A stretch of DNA of 64,000 bases, taken from the NCBI GenBank assembly GCA_002917775.1, contig KZ627153.1, positions 1,067,638-1,131,637 on the forward strand, read 5' to 3'. The notes beneath the pieces were generated by a model. The model did no database searches. It was not told the DNA's origin and worked only from the letters and a program-made list of their open reading frames with translations. Positions 21,799-33,219 of the stretch are shown in pieces (position 1 is the first letter of the stretch; the number at the start of each line of letters is the position of its first letter). Position numbers and translations under genes: made by a program. Origin of the DNA: Glaciozyma antarctica PI12 (lineage: Eukaryota > Basidiomycota > Microbotryomycetes > Kriegeriales > Camptobasidiaceae).

Positions 21799-22204
21799 GG
21801 CGGTGTTTGGTTGAAGCAAGAGAAGGAGAAGGTGCGCTTGCTTGAAGAGCAGAACGCCAAACGCCCGGCGCGTAGATAGCACGGGGCACTGGTTCTTAGC
21901 CGCCCCCCTGCGCTGTTTTGGCGAAGTTCGCGTCTCGCTGAGCGTGTATATTACGCGGAGCAGCGCGATAGAGCAACGGAGGCTATTTACCGACCAGCGA
22001 GATGCTCGAGACCCAGCCAAGGACGCGACTGCCTCCACAGATGGAGAGATTGTTGCTCGCGAGATAGCTCCAAGCAGCCGAGGAGATGGAGCGCACACCT
22101 GCAAGTACGCAAGACACACCACACCCCGATGCAAAGCTGGAAAGCTCCTCGCGCTCGAGCTGAGAAACGAGACTGCACGGATGTTTACAAAACAACAAGC
22201 GCTT
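21799..22204. other. Amine oxidase promoter region
   Basis: 406 bases separate the regulator stop from the amine oxidase start, both on minus. No coding signal. No confident regulatory motif was recognised. Confidence 0.5.
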
Positions 22205-25178
22205 CTACGCGCCCGGCTCCTCCCACCCTCCCCTCTGTCCCTCCGCCGTCGGTACCAAGGTGTCAAAGTCGAAGTTGCTTCCGAACGTCGAATCTGCGTG
22301 AGGCATCAGCGCCCGTCCTCGCACCAACCTCTCACTAACCGGAGGACGAAAAGACGCACCCCAATCGACGGGCAACGCTGAATCAAAGTTGAAGCCATAC
22401 TGAAAGTCCACTCCTGCGCCGAACATGGAAAGACCTTGAGCGAAAGGGTCGAATGCCATAGGCGAAGGGTTGTAGAGTCCGTTGGTCGAGGTGCCGTTTT
22501 CGAAAGTGGCCGAGGGACAGGATTCGAGGTCGATGCCAAAGTCTGTAGAGGTCGGCAGCACGGCGGGAAGGGGGGAGGAATGATTTGGGTTGTAGCGGGG
22601 TGGGAGAGGGAGGGCGGAGGACTGGAGGTGGCGAGGAGGGGAGGGGGAGGGTCGGGGTTCCGGATCGGCTTCTTCGCGAGGATGTTTTAGGGACGGCACC
22701 GCTGTCAGCGAGTTCGGAGGTTTCGTGGCGAGCGAGACGAGTTGAGTAAAGTTGCCGAACGCCTTCTGCGCGATGAAGGTTCTGTGGGTCCTCGCGAAAT
22801 CAGGCGTTGCGGAGGCACGACGAGGAGGAGAGGGACGCACCGCTTTCCGAGAGTCTCAAGAACCCTGAGGCACTTGTTAGCATCGTCCCAGGCTGGGTCG
22901 GAGCGAGCCAAAGGGCCGCGACGGAAGGCGTTCATGAGGAGAACCAGACCCGCGCTGATGCACTGCATCGCCAGCGTCAGCTCAACGCATCATGTTCATA
23001 GAGACCACGCACCGTCATAGGAGCGTAGACGAAAGCCTGCTCGAGCTGACCACGTTCGCGCAGGAGATCGAGAGCGCGGACGATAGCGCGCGCGGCGTTA
23101 CTGCAGATGGCGATGGAGGGGAGGTCAAGGACGACGGCTTGGTTCGGGGAGGCGTTGTCCCTGTGAATCAAGATTTGACCTGCGAGAACGCGTGAGCGAG
23201 CGAAGAGAAGCGGTAGCGAGAGGATGCGCACAGCTGTAGAAGGCGCAGTCTGCGAAGGTCGTCAGCAAGACGACTTGCGAAGCGCGAGGGAGGAGACGTA
23301 CATAGTGCGACCGACTGGGGGAACCAACGCGGATCCTGCTTGCTTGGGTTCCTGTCCAGCGCATTCAAATCAGCCCTTCGAACTCGGTCGAATCTCCGCG
23401 GCACTCACCACCTCAAGTGCTCCGGAACCTGCTCTAGCCCTGCGAAAACCCACCAGCTCCAGCCCACTTCCCATCTCAGCCAGACTCACACTCATTTAAC
23501 TGGCTATCCAGCTCCATCACCGCCTCGGTAACATTCCGCGCTCCCCTCTTCCGCTCAAGGCTATACAGCATCTTGATCGCCCTCCCCATGATGCTCTGCA
23601 GCCTTCCCATACACAGCGCAGACGCAATCGGCGTCGGCTCCTTCAACTCCGGTGGCGGTCCCGATCCCCTCACGTTCCATTCGTCGAGATCGGTATCAGT
23701 GATCTCAATCCGAGGATCAAAGTCGTAAGTCGTCCTCCTGAATCGCGAGCGGACGGCCTAGCATTGATGAAAGTCCACCTGGGATAGGTGTTAGCGAGGA
23801 AAGATGAGGAAGGGAAGGAACGTACGGTCGTTGCCGATGAGAGCGTAGAGGGCGCGTTTGCGCAGCTGGTCTTCGAGCGGCGACGTGGTCCAACGGAGAC
23901 GCCTCTCGCAGTGAGCACCGACGTCTACTGCTCGACGGACTGGAGGAACGTCAGCTGTGCAAGGTAAATGCGGGAACGAGGACGTACTAGCGAACCCAAC
24001 TGAAGCCCAAGCGCTAACCGGGGTCGTCGCTCCCATAAGCCAAGAGACGGTAAGGACTGAGGATTGGAGGTCGAAGAGGGTCGCGCTGATGAGGTGCATC
24101 TTGGCGGAAGTGATGGAGGCGAGGAAGAAGTTGTAGCCGCGACTTTGTTGGCTGCCTTGAGGGTGATCGAGGTCGATGGGGAGGACGAGGCGCGGGTCGT
24201 CGACGAAGCGAGCACCGAGGGCGAGGACGATGAATACTGAATAAGTGGGGTGAGTAGGGAAGAGAGGGAGGAGGGAGGAGGACGCACGGAGGGAGCGGAA
24301 AGAAGCGTCCGTGTCGGCCATCCCTGCCGCGACGGCTCGCTCGAACGAAGGGCGGTGGAGGATGGGGACAAGCGAGTTGACCGAGTCAAAGTAGGCGCCC
24401 ACGAGGATTCGAAACAGGTCAGGAGGCGGTACTTCGTGCGTATTGATCCGTTTTTGCTGCTCGCGGAGGAGAAGGACTTCGACGAGTGGAGGGTTGGCGA
24501 CGCGGGTGACTCGGTGGTGGAAGTTCTGCGTTCCAGGGATCGCGCTCGTCGACATCGTCCTAGCAAAGGAGTGGATCCCGCTTCCACGGCCGACCCAGCG
24601 ATCCTGCACAAGTGGCGTCAGCATCGTTCAACCAGCGCGAGGCGATTAGGAGCCCCACCTTGTCGATAGAAAGCTCGTAAACCTCGTCTCCCAGCGCATC
24701 CACCTCTTCCTCCTTCACCTCCCCCTTCTCTTCTACCACCGGACTCCCCTCGGTCGATCCCCCAGACGCCTCTACAGGCTCCCTCGACGATCCCTTCTCC
24801 CCCAGCGCCTCAATATCCCTCCCCGCCGTCAACGAAACCTTCATCAACAGCGCCTCCATCGCCTCCAACCTCGTCTCCAGACTCTCGACGTACGACTTGG
24901 GCGGCTGCTTCGGCTTGGCCCGTTCCCCGAACGTGCAGGACGTACCCTTTCGCACGCAGCGCGCGCAAGAAGATTCCGGACTACCGTCCTCGCAGCGAAT
25001 CTTCTGGTTCCGGCAGCTGTCGCCTGTCGTGAGGGAGTCAGCGGGGAACGGGGGAGAGGGACGACTCGAGGGACGCACAAGCTCGCTGGATGCGAGGGCG
25101 GCGAGATGTCTTGCTTGTCGACGAGGCAGGCGTGGAAGCTGATTCGGAAGTGCTGGAGCCGTAATGGCTGAAGTCCAT
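22205..25178 (-). CDS. Zn(II)2Cys6 fungal transcription factor
   Basis: It starts MDFSHYGSSTSESASTPASS at 25178, downstream of a probable 5' UTR acceptor. The binuclear zinc cluster is read across one intron as RACDSCRNQKIRCEDG, then CARCVRKGTSCTF: spacing C-x2-C-x6-C-x8-C-x2-C-x6-C. A linker (KPKQPPKSYVESLETRLEAME, coiled-coil-like) and an acidic region follow. The middle region matches the Fungal_trans domain: FRILVGAYFDSVNSLVPILHRPSF, VFIVLALGARF, then SAKMHLISATLFDLQSSVLTVSWLMG. The C-terminus is Phe/Asp-rich (FDFDTLVPTAEGQRGG), a possible activation region, ending at 22205. Roughly ten introns. Target genes are unknown; adjacency to the amine oxidase is suggestive only. Confidence 0.88.
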
Positions 25179-25428
25179 GCTGTCCTGGATCTTGCGAGCT
25201 GTAGAAGGCGATGGGTCGTGCCGCAATCGGGACGGGGCTTCGAGCTACGCTAGGGGTCAGGTCAGCCTGAGCCACCGCCTCTGAGCCTAGGCCAGCTGGC
25301 GCGTACCTGTCTAGGCTGACCAGAGTGCAGCAAGCAGAGCTGGAGAGAGCAGGTGGGTGGCAGGAGTTCAAGAGACGAATCGTTCCACTCTTGACCTCTC
25401 TCGATCCTTCGACCGCAACAACTCCGAC
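25179..25428. promoter_or_regulatory. Divergent promoter between Zn2Cys6 regulator and translin
   Basis: Only 250 bases lie between the two ATGs, and part of this seems to be 5' UTR of the regulator, with a likely UTR intron ending near 25196 (cttctacag on minus). No TATA box or named site was identified. Confidence 0.5.
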
Positions 25429-26737
25429 ATGGCCCTCCCTCTCCCACCAGTCGACTTCTCCTACCTTCAAGAAAACCTCCAGAGCGATTCCGACTTGCGC
25501 GAGCAGATCAGGGAGGCGACGCGTGATGTTGAGCGGGAGGAGCGCCGGTGCCAGGCTGTGATGAACAGGGTGCACTCGGTTGGGAGGGCTGATAGTGAGT
25601 GGGACTGCATCTGGAGGGCTTGCGTGTGGACTTGGGAGGAGGGGAGGAGCGCTGTGGGAGCTCTGTCTTCTCCGACAAGGGATGGTGTAGTTGGGGGCGC
25701 GCGCGCGTGTTGGAGGCCAGAGCGAGTAGACGAGCTCGTGAGGTGCTGCAGAGCTTTAGCAGGCCTCATGGTAGCCATGCTGAGCGGGGTACGAGCTACG
25801 GCGTGACTCTAGCACGCTCGCAGTGTGCTTGCTGCCAGCTCACTTGGTTCTGGCAGAGCGGCACCTCTTTGTACCTCTCCCCTTCCAGAGGCACTGACTA
25901 ACTGCTTCAAACACAGCTCCCGCACTCCTTTCAACCCAACTCGACCCCCTCCTCCCCTCCCTCCGCCTCACCCTCTCCTCCCTCGCCTCCCTCATCCCCC
26001 CCTCCCAATTCTACCGCTACAGCGACTCTTTCTCCCGCTCTCTACAAGCCGCCAGTCTCACGATCGTCCTCCGAAAGTTCCTCGAGACGGAGGAGGTGGC
26101 AACGAAGGAGGAGGTGGCCGAGGCGCTGGGGAGTGAGTGATGTCTTTCGGACGGCGAGGAGGGGGAGCTGATGTGCTTTGTAGTCAAGGATGAGTGGAGG
26201 GATCACTTCTTTTTGCCGACGGAGGAGTACTTGCATTCGCTGATCTCGCTGCTGAATGAGTTGGTGCGTCCTTCCTCCCCCTCTCCTGCGCGGACAGCTC
26301 ACGCGGCTCCACAGTCCCGCCTTGCCGTCAACCGCGTTACATTCGGCGACTACGAAGCCCCAGTGCGCTACGCCAGGTGCGTTCTATCCCTCGCTTCCCT
26401 AAGACGGCCGACTGACTTCGTCGCAGGTTCGCCAAAGAGCTTTCCTCCGCCTTTGGTCTCCTCAACCTCAAAAACGACTCGTGCGTCCTTCTCACCCTCT
26501 CTCCACCCGTACTGACACAGCTTCACAGGCTCCGAAAGCGGTTCGATTCGATCAAGTACGACGTGAAGAAGCTCGAAGAGGGTACGTTCGCTCTCCCATT
26601 TGCTGTCGGAACGTACGCTGATACGAAGCGCAGTGGTGTACGACCTTACGCTCCGCGGACTGCTGTCGACGAGCCCGGAGGTGTCGAGTGCGGATTCGCA
26701 GGGACCTACGAAGAGGGCGAGGCGGGATGATTCGTAG
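25429..26737 (+). CDS. Translin
   Basis: Translin is a helical single-stranded RNA/DNA-binding protein that forms an octamer with TRAX (the C3PO endoribonuclease in animals and fungi). The start is MALPLPPVDFSYLQENLQSD. Exon 2 contains FYRYSDSFSRSLQAASLTIV. Family hallmarks follow: LISLLNELSRLAVNRVTFGD, FAKELSSAFGLLNLKNDSLR, and KRFDSIKYDVKKLEEVVYDL. It ends TKRARRDDS at a TAG (26735-26737). Intron 1 is about 320 nt, long for this window; the other introns are about 50-60 nt. No TRAX gene is seen in the window. All frames are intact, so this is a confident call. Confidence 0.95.
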
Positions 26738-27240
26738 GGAACGCATGGGGTTCGCGTGATGGAGCCTGGTTAGACTAGACCAAAGACCTTCCAAGCTGTA
26801 TTTTGCTTCCACCAGAAGACTCACCAAGCTTCAGAAAGAAGGGCAGCTTGAGCCTGAGCCTCGATCTCTCCCTCGAACGGCCCCTCTCCCTCCTTCTCTC
26901 ATCTCTCCGGGCCCCTTCCTCACCGGGGGTCTCTCGTCGCGTGGGAACGTACGCCACACACATTGGCGTGACTGGCCCAATAGCTCGTGAGTGCCGCTTC
27001 TCTTGCTCGGTCTCAGGAAGAGGGGAAGGAACGTTGTGGACGGGATCGGGGGGAACAACGTCGGTGGCGCCAGGTGCCGTTCCGAGACAGAAAACTACTG
27101 TACGCTGTCTTGAGAAGGTACCCTAGGCAGAGAGAGTCGAGGAAGAGAGACTCAAGGAGGACCAACACCTCAAGCTGACCTCCTCTCTCATCCAGCTCCA
27201 CCCTAACGACACTTGACGACCTTGACGACTAACGACTCTA
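26738..27240. other. Intergenic, no recognisable gene
   Basis: About 500 bases between translin and the large membrane protein, both on plus. Promoter of the latter is expected here. Confidence 0.5.
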
Positions 27241-30200
27241 ATGACAATGAACAACCCTCCTCCAATCCAAAAAGTCTCCAACCTCGTCTCCTTCTTCGAA
27301 TCCGCCAACTCCCCCACCGACCCTCTCCCTGCCGCCCGCTCCACGCCCCCTGCACCTCTCCCCAAAGCTCGTGCGGGAGCAGCAGTGACGACCGGGACCG
27401 TCTTGGAGCACGTACGCCGGTTGTCTCTCGATGTCGTTCCAAAGGCGAACGAGGTGGAGCGGAACGGGGAGGGGACGAAGGCGGAGGGACAAGTACTGCG
27501 AGGGAGGTTGAGTGAGATGGATTGGGCGTCGAGGACGAGGGATATGGGACAGCTGAGCGTGGAGTCGAAGGGGAGGAGCAAGGAGCGCGAGCGCATCGCT
27601 GACTCGAAGGCGGTTGAGGCGCGGAGGAAGGTGGAGACCCTCGACGCACGCCGCAAGGAGGTGCAGACCGTTGGGAAGGGCAAGGGCAAGGACGTCGCTC
27701 AGTTCCGCCCTGGGAGGATCGCTCCGCCTCCACCTCTGGCGCCGGCGGTCCTCATTCCGGCGACGGTGGGAAGGGAGGAGGAGGGGAAGAGGGCCAAGGT
27801 CGAGATGGCGAGGCCAGCTGCGAAGGTTGTCGAGGCGAAGCGCGTCGATAAGGAGGCCAAGGTCGTCAAGCACGTCAAAGTCGCCGTCCCTACCGTCCCT
27901 CCTCTCGCTACGAACGACGTCGAGCCCCTCCCTCTCCCCGTCACCCCTCGACCAACTCCTCGCACCGCCCACGTCTCCTCAGCAGGACCTGCAGCGAAAC
28001 TGCCTTCTCGCAACGCCACTCCCGAAGCGTCGGAGCAGCCGACTCCGACGCTACCTCTCCCCACGCCTCCTCGACCTCCTCCTCGTGCTTCCGACTCGAC
28101 GTCAAACGATCCCGACACGAATCTCATTCTCACGCCTCCGCATACGCCAGATCCTCCCCGCCTACGAACTCCCCCTTCAATCGCTCCTCGCATCTCCCAA
28201 CCCGACTTCCTCAGCAACGAAGCTTCCGACTCTCTAAACACGCCCCTCCTCTCTCCCCTCTCACCCCCCCTCCTCCTCGCCCAACACCCTCTCACCTCCC
28301 ATCTCCTCGCCCGAGACCCTCGAAGCAACCCTCTCCTCCCCTCTCTCGCCCCCTCCCCCTCGCCCCGCAGCCCGCCCTCTCCAATCCCCGAAACCCAGTT
28401 TTTCCTTCTCCACCCCTCCCTCCTCGCCGCGCCTCTCCCAATCAAGCCCGCTCAACCCACACCACCACGCCTACGTTCACCAGAGCTACGCATCCGCACG
28501 AACGGTCACCAACATCCCCGCCTCGCACCTCTTTCGTCCTGGAGCGCCGCCACTCGTCCTTCCCGCGCTGGACCGGTACATCGAGAGTCTGGGAGCGGCG
28601 AACTTCTCGGATCCCAAGGAGGTGTTGAGTGAGGAGGAGAAGAAGGGGTGGGAGGAGTGGGTGGGTCGTGAGGATCGGAAGGGGTGGATAAAGTGGTTGC
28701 GCGGGAAGGAGGTACCGAAGGAGCTCGTCTTCCCGCCTATGCATCTCGTGCCGGAGAAGATGTCGGTGACGGATTTGAAGAGGAATAAGAAGGTGCCGTT
28801 CTTGGGGCTCGATTCGGTACTCGGTTCGGTGCTGGATGGAGTGCTGGCGGCGGAGGGGTCAGCCTATGGGATTTCGCTGCAGACGGTCGAGTCGTTTCGA
28901 GATATCATGCAGTGCGTCCTTCCTTCTCTCCCCTCGATTCTAGCGCTGACCCCACCGCAGGATGGTCACGCTTCTCATGGGTACCGCCGTCAATTTCGCC
29001 TCCACTTCCTGGTACCACACCCTTTTTGTCGCTCTCCCCTCCTTCGTCTCCCTCGATTTCGTATCGTCATTCGGCCACGCCCTCATCTGGCTCTGGATCT
29101 TCACCCTCGTCGCCTTTTTCTGCATCTACGAACTCTGGCGTTTTACAGGCGGGTGGAAAGGTGCTCAGCAGGAGAAGACGGATGGAGGGGGAGGGGTACG
29201 ACCGAGAGGGACGGGGAGGGCAGGGGAGGGGATGGAGGAATCGAAGGGGGTACAAGATTGCGATCACGTTTGCTGCGTCGAGTCTGTACCTCCCGTTGTC
29301 GAAATTGGCGATCGGAGCGCTGGCGTGGACTTCGGATTATTGGGCGGTCGAAGATCCTTGTCAGTCGTTCGTCCTTTTTTGGTACGCACAGGCGGAGCTG
29401 ACGAAACGCAGACGCTCTTTCCGACAACCCCATTCTCTCTGCCCCTCGGACCCTCGGAAACGCACTACGACGCTCTCGACTTGTGCTACAAAACGACCAT
29501 GCTCCGCCCCTCCGGCCTCGCCAACTTGAATTTCGCCTACCTCGTCCTCCCCATCGCTCTTTCGACAGTATGCTGGCTTACGATATGGCTGCCATGGAGG
29601 CTTCATCGGATCGTTCAAGCTGCTGCGCCGAGGGTCGATCCGTACACCGAGTTTGGGGAGCGGAGAAGGGACGTCGCGGGAGAGTATGAGCGGCTGTTGG
29701 AGACTGATACCTCGCCGTTTTCTTTCCTTTATCAAGGTGAGTCGTTGGGTCGAAGTGGGAAGAGCGAGAGCTGATGTCGTTCGCAGGCTATCGAAGGCCG
29801 TGGGCGTCGTTCAAGGCGATCTAGTATGGCGTCGCAAGGGCTTTGAGCGAGCTCTAACTGACTGTTATTTCTAGCATGCTCGTCAAGCTCGTCAACATCC
29901 TCCTCATCGTCCTTCTTACGAAGGAGAACTGCCTCTTCCGCAACCACACCCGCGCTCGACTCTCCATCATTCGCCAAGCGACCCTCCTCGTCTTCATGGC
30001 CCTCTTCCTCCTCGCCGACACGATCAGCAAGCCTTTCGTCAACTACATCACCAACAACTCGGACCGCGTCTCTCGAATCGGCTTCGTCCTCATCGCGCTC
30101 ATTGGATTACTCGTCGCGCTCAAAGTCCCGGGGAACGGCGCCTTTGGAGGATGGGTGCTCGTACTCGTCAGCGTCGTCGTGTACAGCTTCAACGGGTACT

Positions 30201-32509
30201 TCACGGTGATTGGGACGGGATTCGCGCAGCGGTTCGTCAAGGGCCTGCAGTATGTGAGTCGCTCGCCGAGCCGCTTCAATTTCGGTTCGAGCTGACGGTC
30301 TGACCTCCGCAGCGCCTCGACTTCTCGATCGACCTCTTCTCACCTCATCTCGACATTGCGAAGCACGTTTCGCGAAGGATCTGGCAGGAGACTATATCCA
30401 CGATGTGCGTCGCACTTCGCCATAACTAAGTCGGTTGCAGCTGACCTCTTTGCAGACTCCTCGCCGCTCCCGTGTTCAAGATGGCCGAGGATATGAAACT
30501 CGCCTTTACGAACGATCCAGCGCTACCGCCTTATCTTCTTGGCTTTCGAGGAACGCAAGCTGAGCGGCATGTCGAGAACCTCAAGGTAGGTCCGCTGCTG
30601 CGCGTCCAGCTGAAGCGAGCTCATTTTCGCTTCCGCAGGTTCTTCGCGAGATCGGACTCGAGGCGTACAACGAAGCGATGCAGGCGCGCTGCCTCCCCGG
30701 CGACTGTCGCGTCATGAAGATCCGTAGCTTGATTCAGCAGCACTACACTGGTCCCGACATCGTCTGGCGCGGCTCCTCGACCTCCTTATCCTCCCGCCGT
30801 TACATCCTTCTTCGGCCGGCTCGACGTCAACGTGTTCCCCTTCAGCGTCGTCTTCCGGTGAGTCGCTCCCCTCCCTCGCCGACTTAGTCTAACCCTAACT
30901 TGCGCAGGTACGATCAGGATCCTACGCCAATTTACATCAGCGAATTGGACGACCTCGAGCTCCTCGTACGGCAGAACGAATCGAAGGAGACGCGCGAACG
31001 TCGTCGAGTCCGTGTCGCTCTCCGTTCTCTCGACGGCCAGGTCGTCTTCGCCCCTCATTCCGAAACGACCTTCATCGGGCGGAAGCGTGGCATCAGAGTC
31101 GAGAGCCGCGTACACTACCGCATGGGCCTCCTCAAGATCGGGCGGAACTCGCACCTGCGCTGGAGGGACTACAACTACGCCTCGGGATTCGACCTCACCG
31201 TTACATACAGCGACGGTCAAGGACAGGATAGCGATGGCACGCTTCGCTACGGGCAGCACCTCATCGTCGACGGCGCAGCGCTCGGTATCCCCGACGACTT
31301 TAGCCTCTCTCCCGCTGTCGCCAAGGTCCTACGGCGGAATCGAGACCTTATCGAAGCGCGGCTTCCGGCGGTAGAAGGCTCGCTTTCGAGGCATCGCGAG
31401 TTCTTTTTCGCTCAAGCGAACTGGAAGCACTCGACGCTGTCGCACGGGTTCCTTTTCAACGTCGTCGCCGAATCGACGCTCTCGCCGAAGCAGCTCGACG
31501 ATGTCCTGCGGACGACGGAGCTGGATCCGAAGGTTCAGAACCTCACTGCGACGTACCGAGGATCGATCAAGTTTCTCGACGAGCGGATGAAGGCCGTGAT
31601 GGGCAGTCGGGTTCAACAGTGGTGGTTCGTGGCTTGGTGCGTATTTATGCGCTCGTTCCCAGCTCGCTAGTGCTGATGCGTCGTTTACTGCAGGGACGAT
31701 ATCTGGAGGAGGAACGGCGGCGACATCGCTCGACTACGGAGTCAGCCTGCTGCGTTCTCGCCTCACTATCGCACGTCGATCTGCGTGCGTGCTCCCTCGT
31801 CGCTGGGTGAACGATCGCTAACCTCTTCGCGTTTTCTCAGTACCGTCCGATGTCTCGCCCTCATCTCGAAGCCTACCTCCGTGATCACGGCTTCTGGCAG
31901 ACTCAAGGCGCTCGCGGTTTCTTCAACTCGGGGTACCTCCTCACTCCCCGCTCCTGGTGCTGCTCGCTAACCGCCTCGCAGCTTCCTAAACCGAATTTAC
32001 GTGCGTCCCTCCCCCGCTCTCGCCGACCCCTCACTAACCCTTCCGCGCAGTTCTACCTCGACGAGATCATCTTCGGCGGCACGTCCCACGCCATCCCAAT
32101 CCACCTTGGCACCTCCTCCTCCCTCCTCTCCTTCTCCTCCCTCGAGCACTGTGTCCCCCTCCGCACCGCAGGAGCGTACGACCGTCTCTCCTCCTCGGAC
32201 CCGGACCGCCGCCAGCCCTCGAAAGCGACCTGCGATACGGGCGGAGGGACGGATCACGACGATTCGCAGATCCGAGCTCGGCAGGCCTTCCGATTCGAGG
32301 AGATTTTCGACCCGCCGAAGAGGAGGTGGAGGGATGGGAGGTGGGAGTGGGCGAGGGATTGGTTGGAGGTTGGGATGGGGGGTGCGGGGATGGAGTGGTT
32401 GGGATTGAGGCCGCGCAGGCATGAGAATAGGCCTGAGGCTGGGAGGGGAGTGACGGTGGATTTGAGGAGGGGGAAGGAGGGGTGGGAGGTCCCGAGGGGT
32501 GTTGTTTAA
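27241..32509 (+). CDS. Large multi-pass membrane protein of unknown family
   Basis: The N-terminal 350 or so residues are Pro/Ser/Arg-rich and look disordered (start MTMNNPPPIQKVSNLVSFFE; a second ATG lies two codons later). A conserved-looking domain follows (LVFPPMHLVPEKMSVTDLKR, about 28720-28780). Hydrophobic segments come next: HALIWLWIFTLVAFFCIYEL (about 29075-29135), FAYLVLPIALSTVCWLTIWL (about 29535-29595), LVKLVNILLIVLL (about 29880), ATLLVFMALFLLADTI (about 29980-30030), and a pair at about 30080-30200. A cytosolic C-terminal region of about 600 residues includes YDQDPTPIYISELDDLELLV and SATYRGSIKFLDERM-like text. At least ten introns of about 50-90 nt are needed. The join at about 29140-29240 is best explained by an 87-nt intron. 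The stop is a TAA at 32507. I do not recognise the family; it is not obviously a channel or transporter. A decayed partial copy lies just downstream. Confidence 0.75.
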
Positions 32510-32579
32510 TTCACTTTTTCTGCTCTCGCTGGCTGATCCTCTCTGCGCGAAGGGCTTTTGTCGAGCTGATTAATCTTTA

Positions 32580-33110
32580 AGCAGCGAGTCGGCCTCTCCG
32601 TCGACTGCGTCTCGCCGCATTTCGACACTGCGAAGCACGGCATCACGAGCGAGTTCTTCTCCGCCGAAGCGGGCTCGACGCTGTCGCACTGCTTCCTCTC
32701 CAACGTCGTCGTCAAAGTAGCTGGACGACACTGAGGATCGCTCAAGTTCCTCGAAAGAAGCGGATGCAGGGAAGTCGGATTCGTCGTTCGGTGCGTATCT
32801 TGACCTCCCACTTTGCTTAGCTGGTGCTGATTCCTTCGTCGCAGGAACGGCGACTTTCTTGCCTCGTTCTCGCAAGTCGCTGGCCACTGTACCCTCCCGC
32901 TTGCAGTTCCTTCGACCCTCTCCCTCAAGATTCCTCAATCCCCTCTACCGACGGAATCATCTTCGGTGCTTGATCAATCCACCGCACCCCTTCGCACCGT
33001 CGCGACTCTCGCCTCTTCGAAACGGCGGAAGGACGGCGATTCGGAGATCTACGTCGAGGTTCGAGGAGGGTTTCGATGGGAGGAGCGTGGGCTGGGGGAC
33101 GTCGCTCGCT
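32580..33110 (+). pseudogene. Decayed partial copy of the preceding membrane-protein gene
   Basis: 32583-32640 resembles 30313-30372 (RVGLSVDCVSPHFDTAKH against RLDFSIDLFSPHLDIAKH). 32665-32720 resembles 31420-31480 (GSTLSHCFLSNVVVK against HSTLSHGFLFNVVAE). 32735-32760 resembles 31558-31590 (GSLKFLE against GSIKFLD). 32990-33090 resembles 32150-32345 (PLRTV..., FRWEERGLGD). The order is kept but the parts between are missing and frames are interrupted, so it is a shortened tandem duplicate that has degraded. Confidence 0.55.
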
Positions 33111-33219
33111 CGCTCTCTCGCTGTTCGAGAAATTTCAGACAAGCTACCGATGATTCCAAAGTACACGACGGCGATACTCAAGCGTCTCCAACAAGCACCC
33201 CCTCCCTCCCCTCCCCTCC

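Noticed and set aside
25696-25706. Alternating gcgcgcgcgc tract in the first translin intron
   Set aside because: A possible Z-DNA site, but only about ten bases long and common in GC-rich DNA.
27238-27972. Long minus-strand frame opposite the membrane-protein gene
   Set aside because: It mirrors the coding exon on plus, whose disordered N-terminal text is the better candidate. Antisense frames stay open by composition here.
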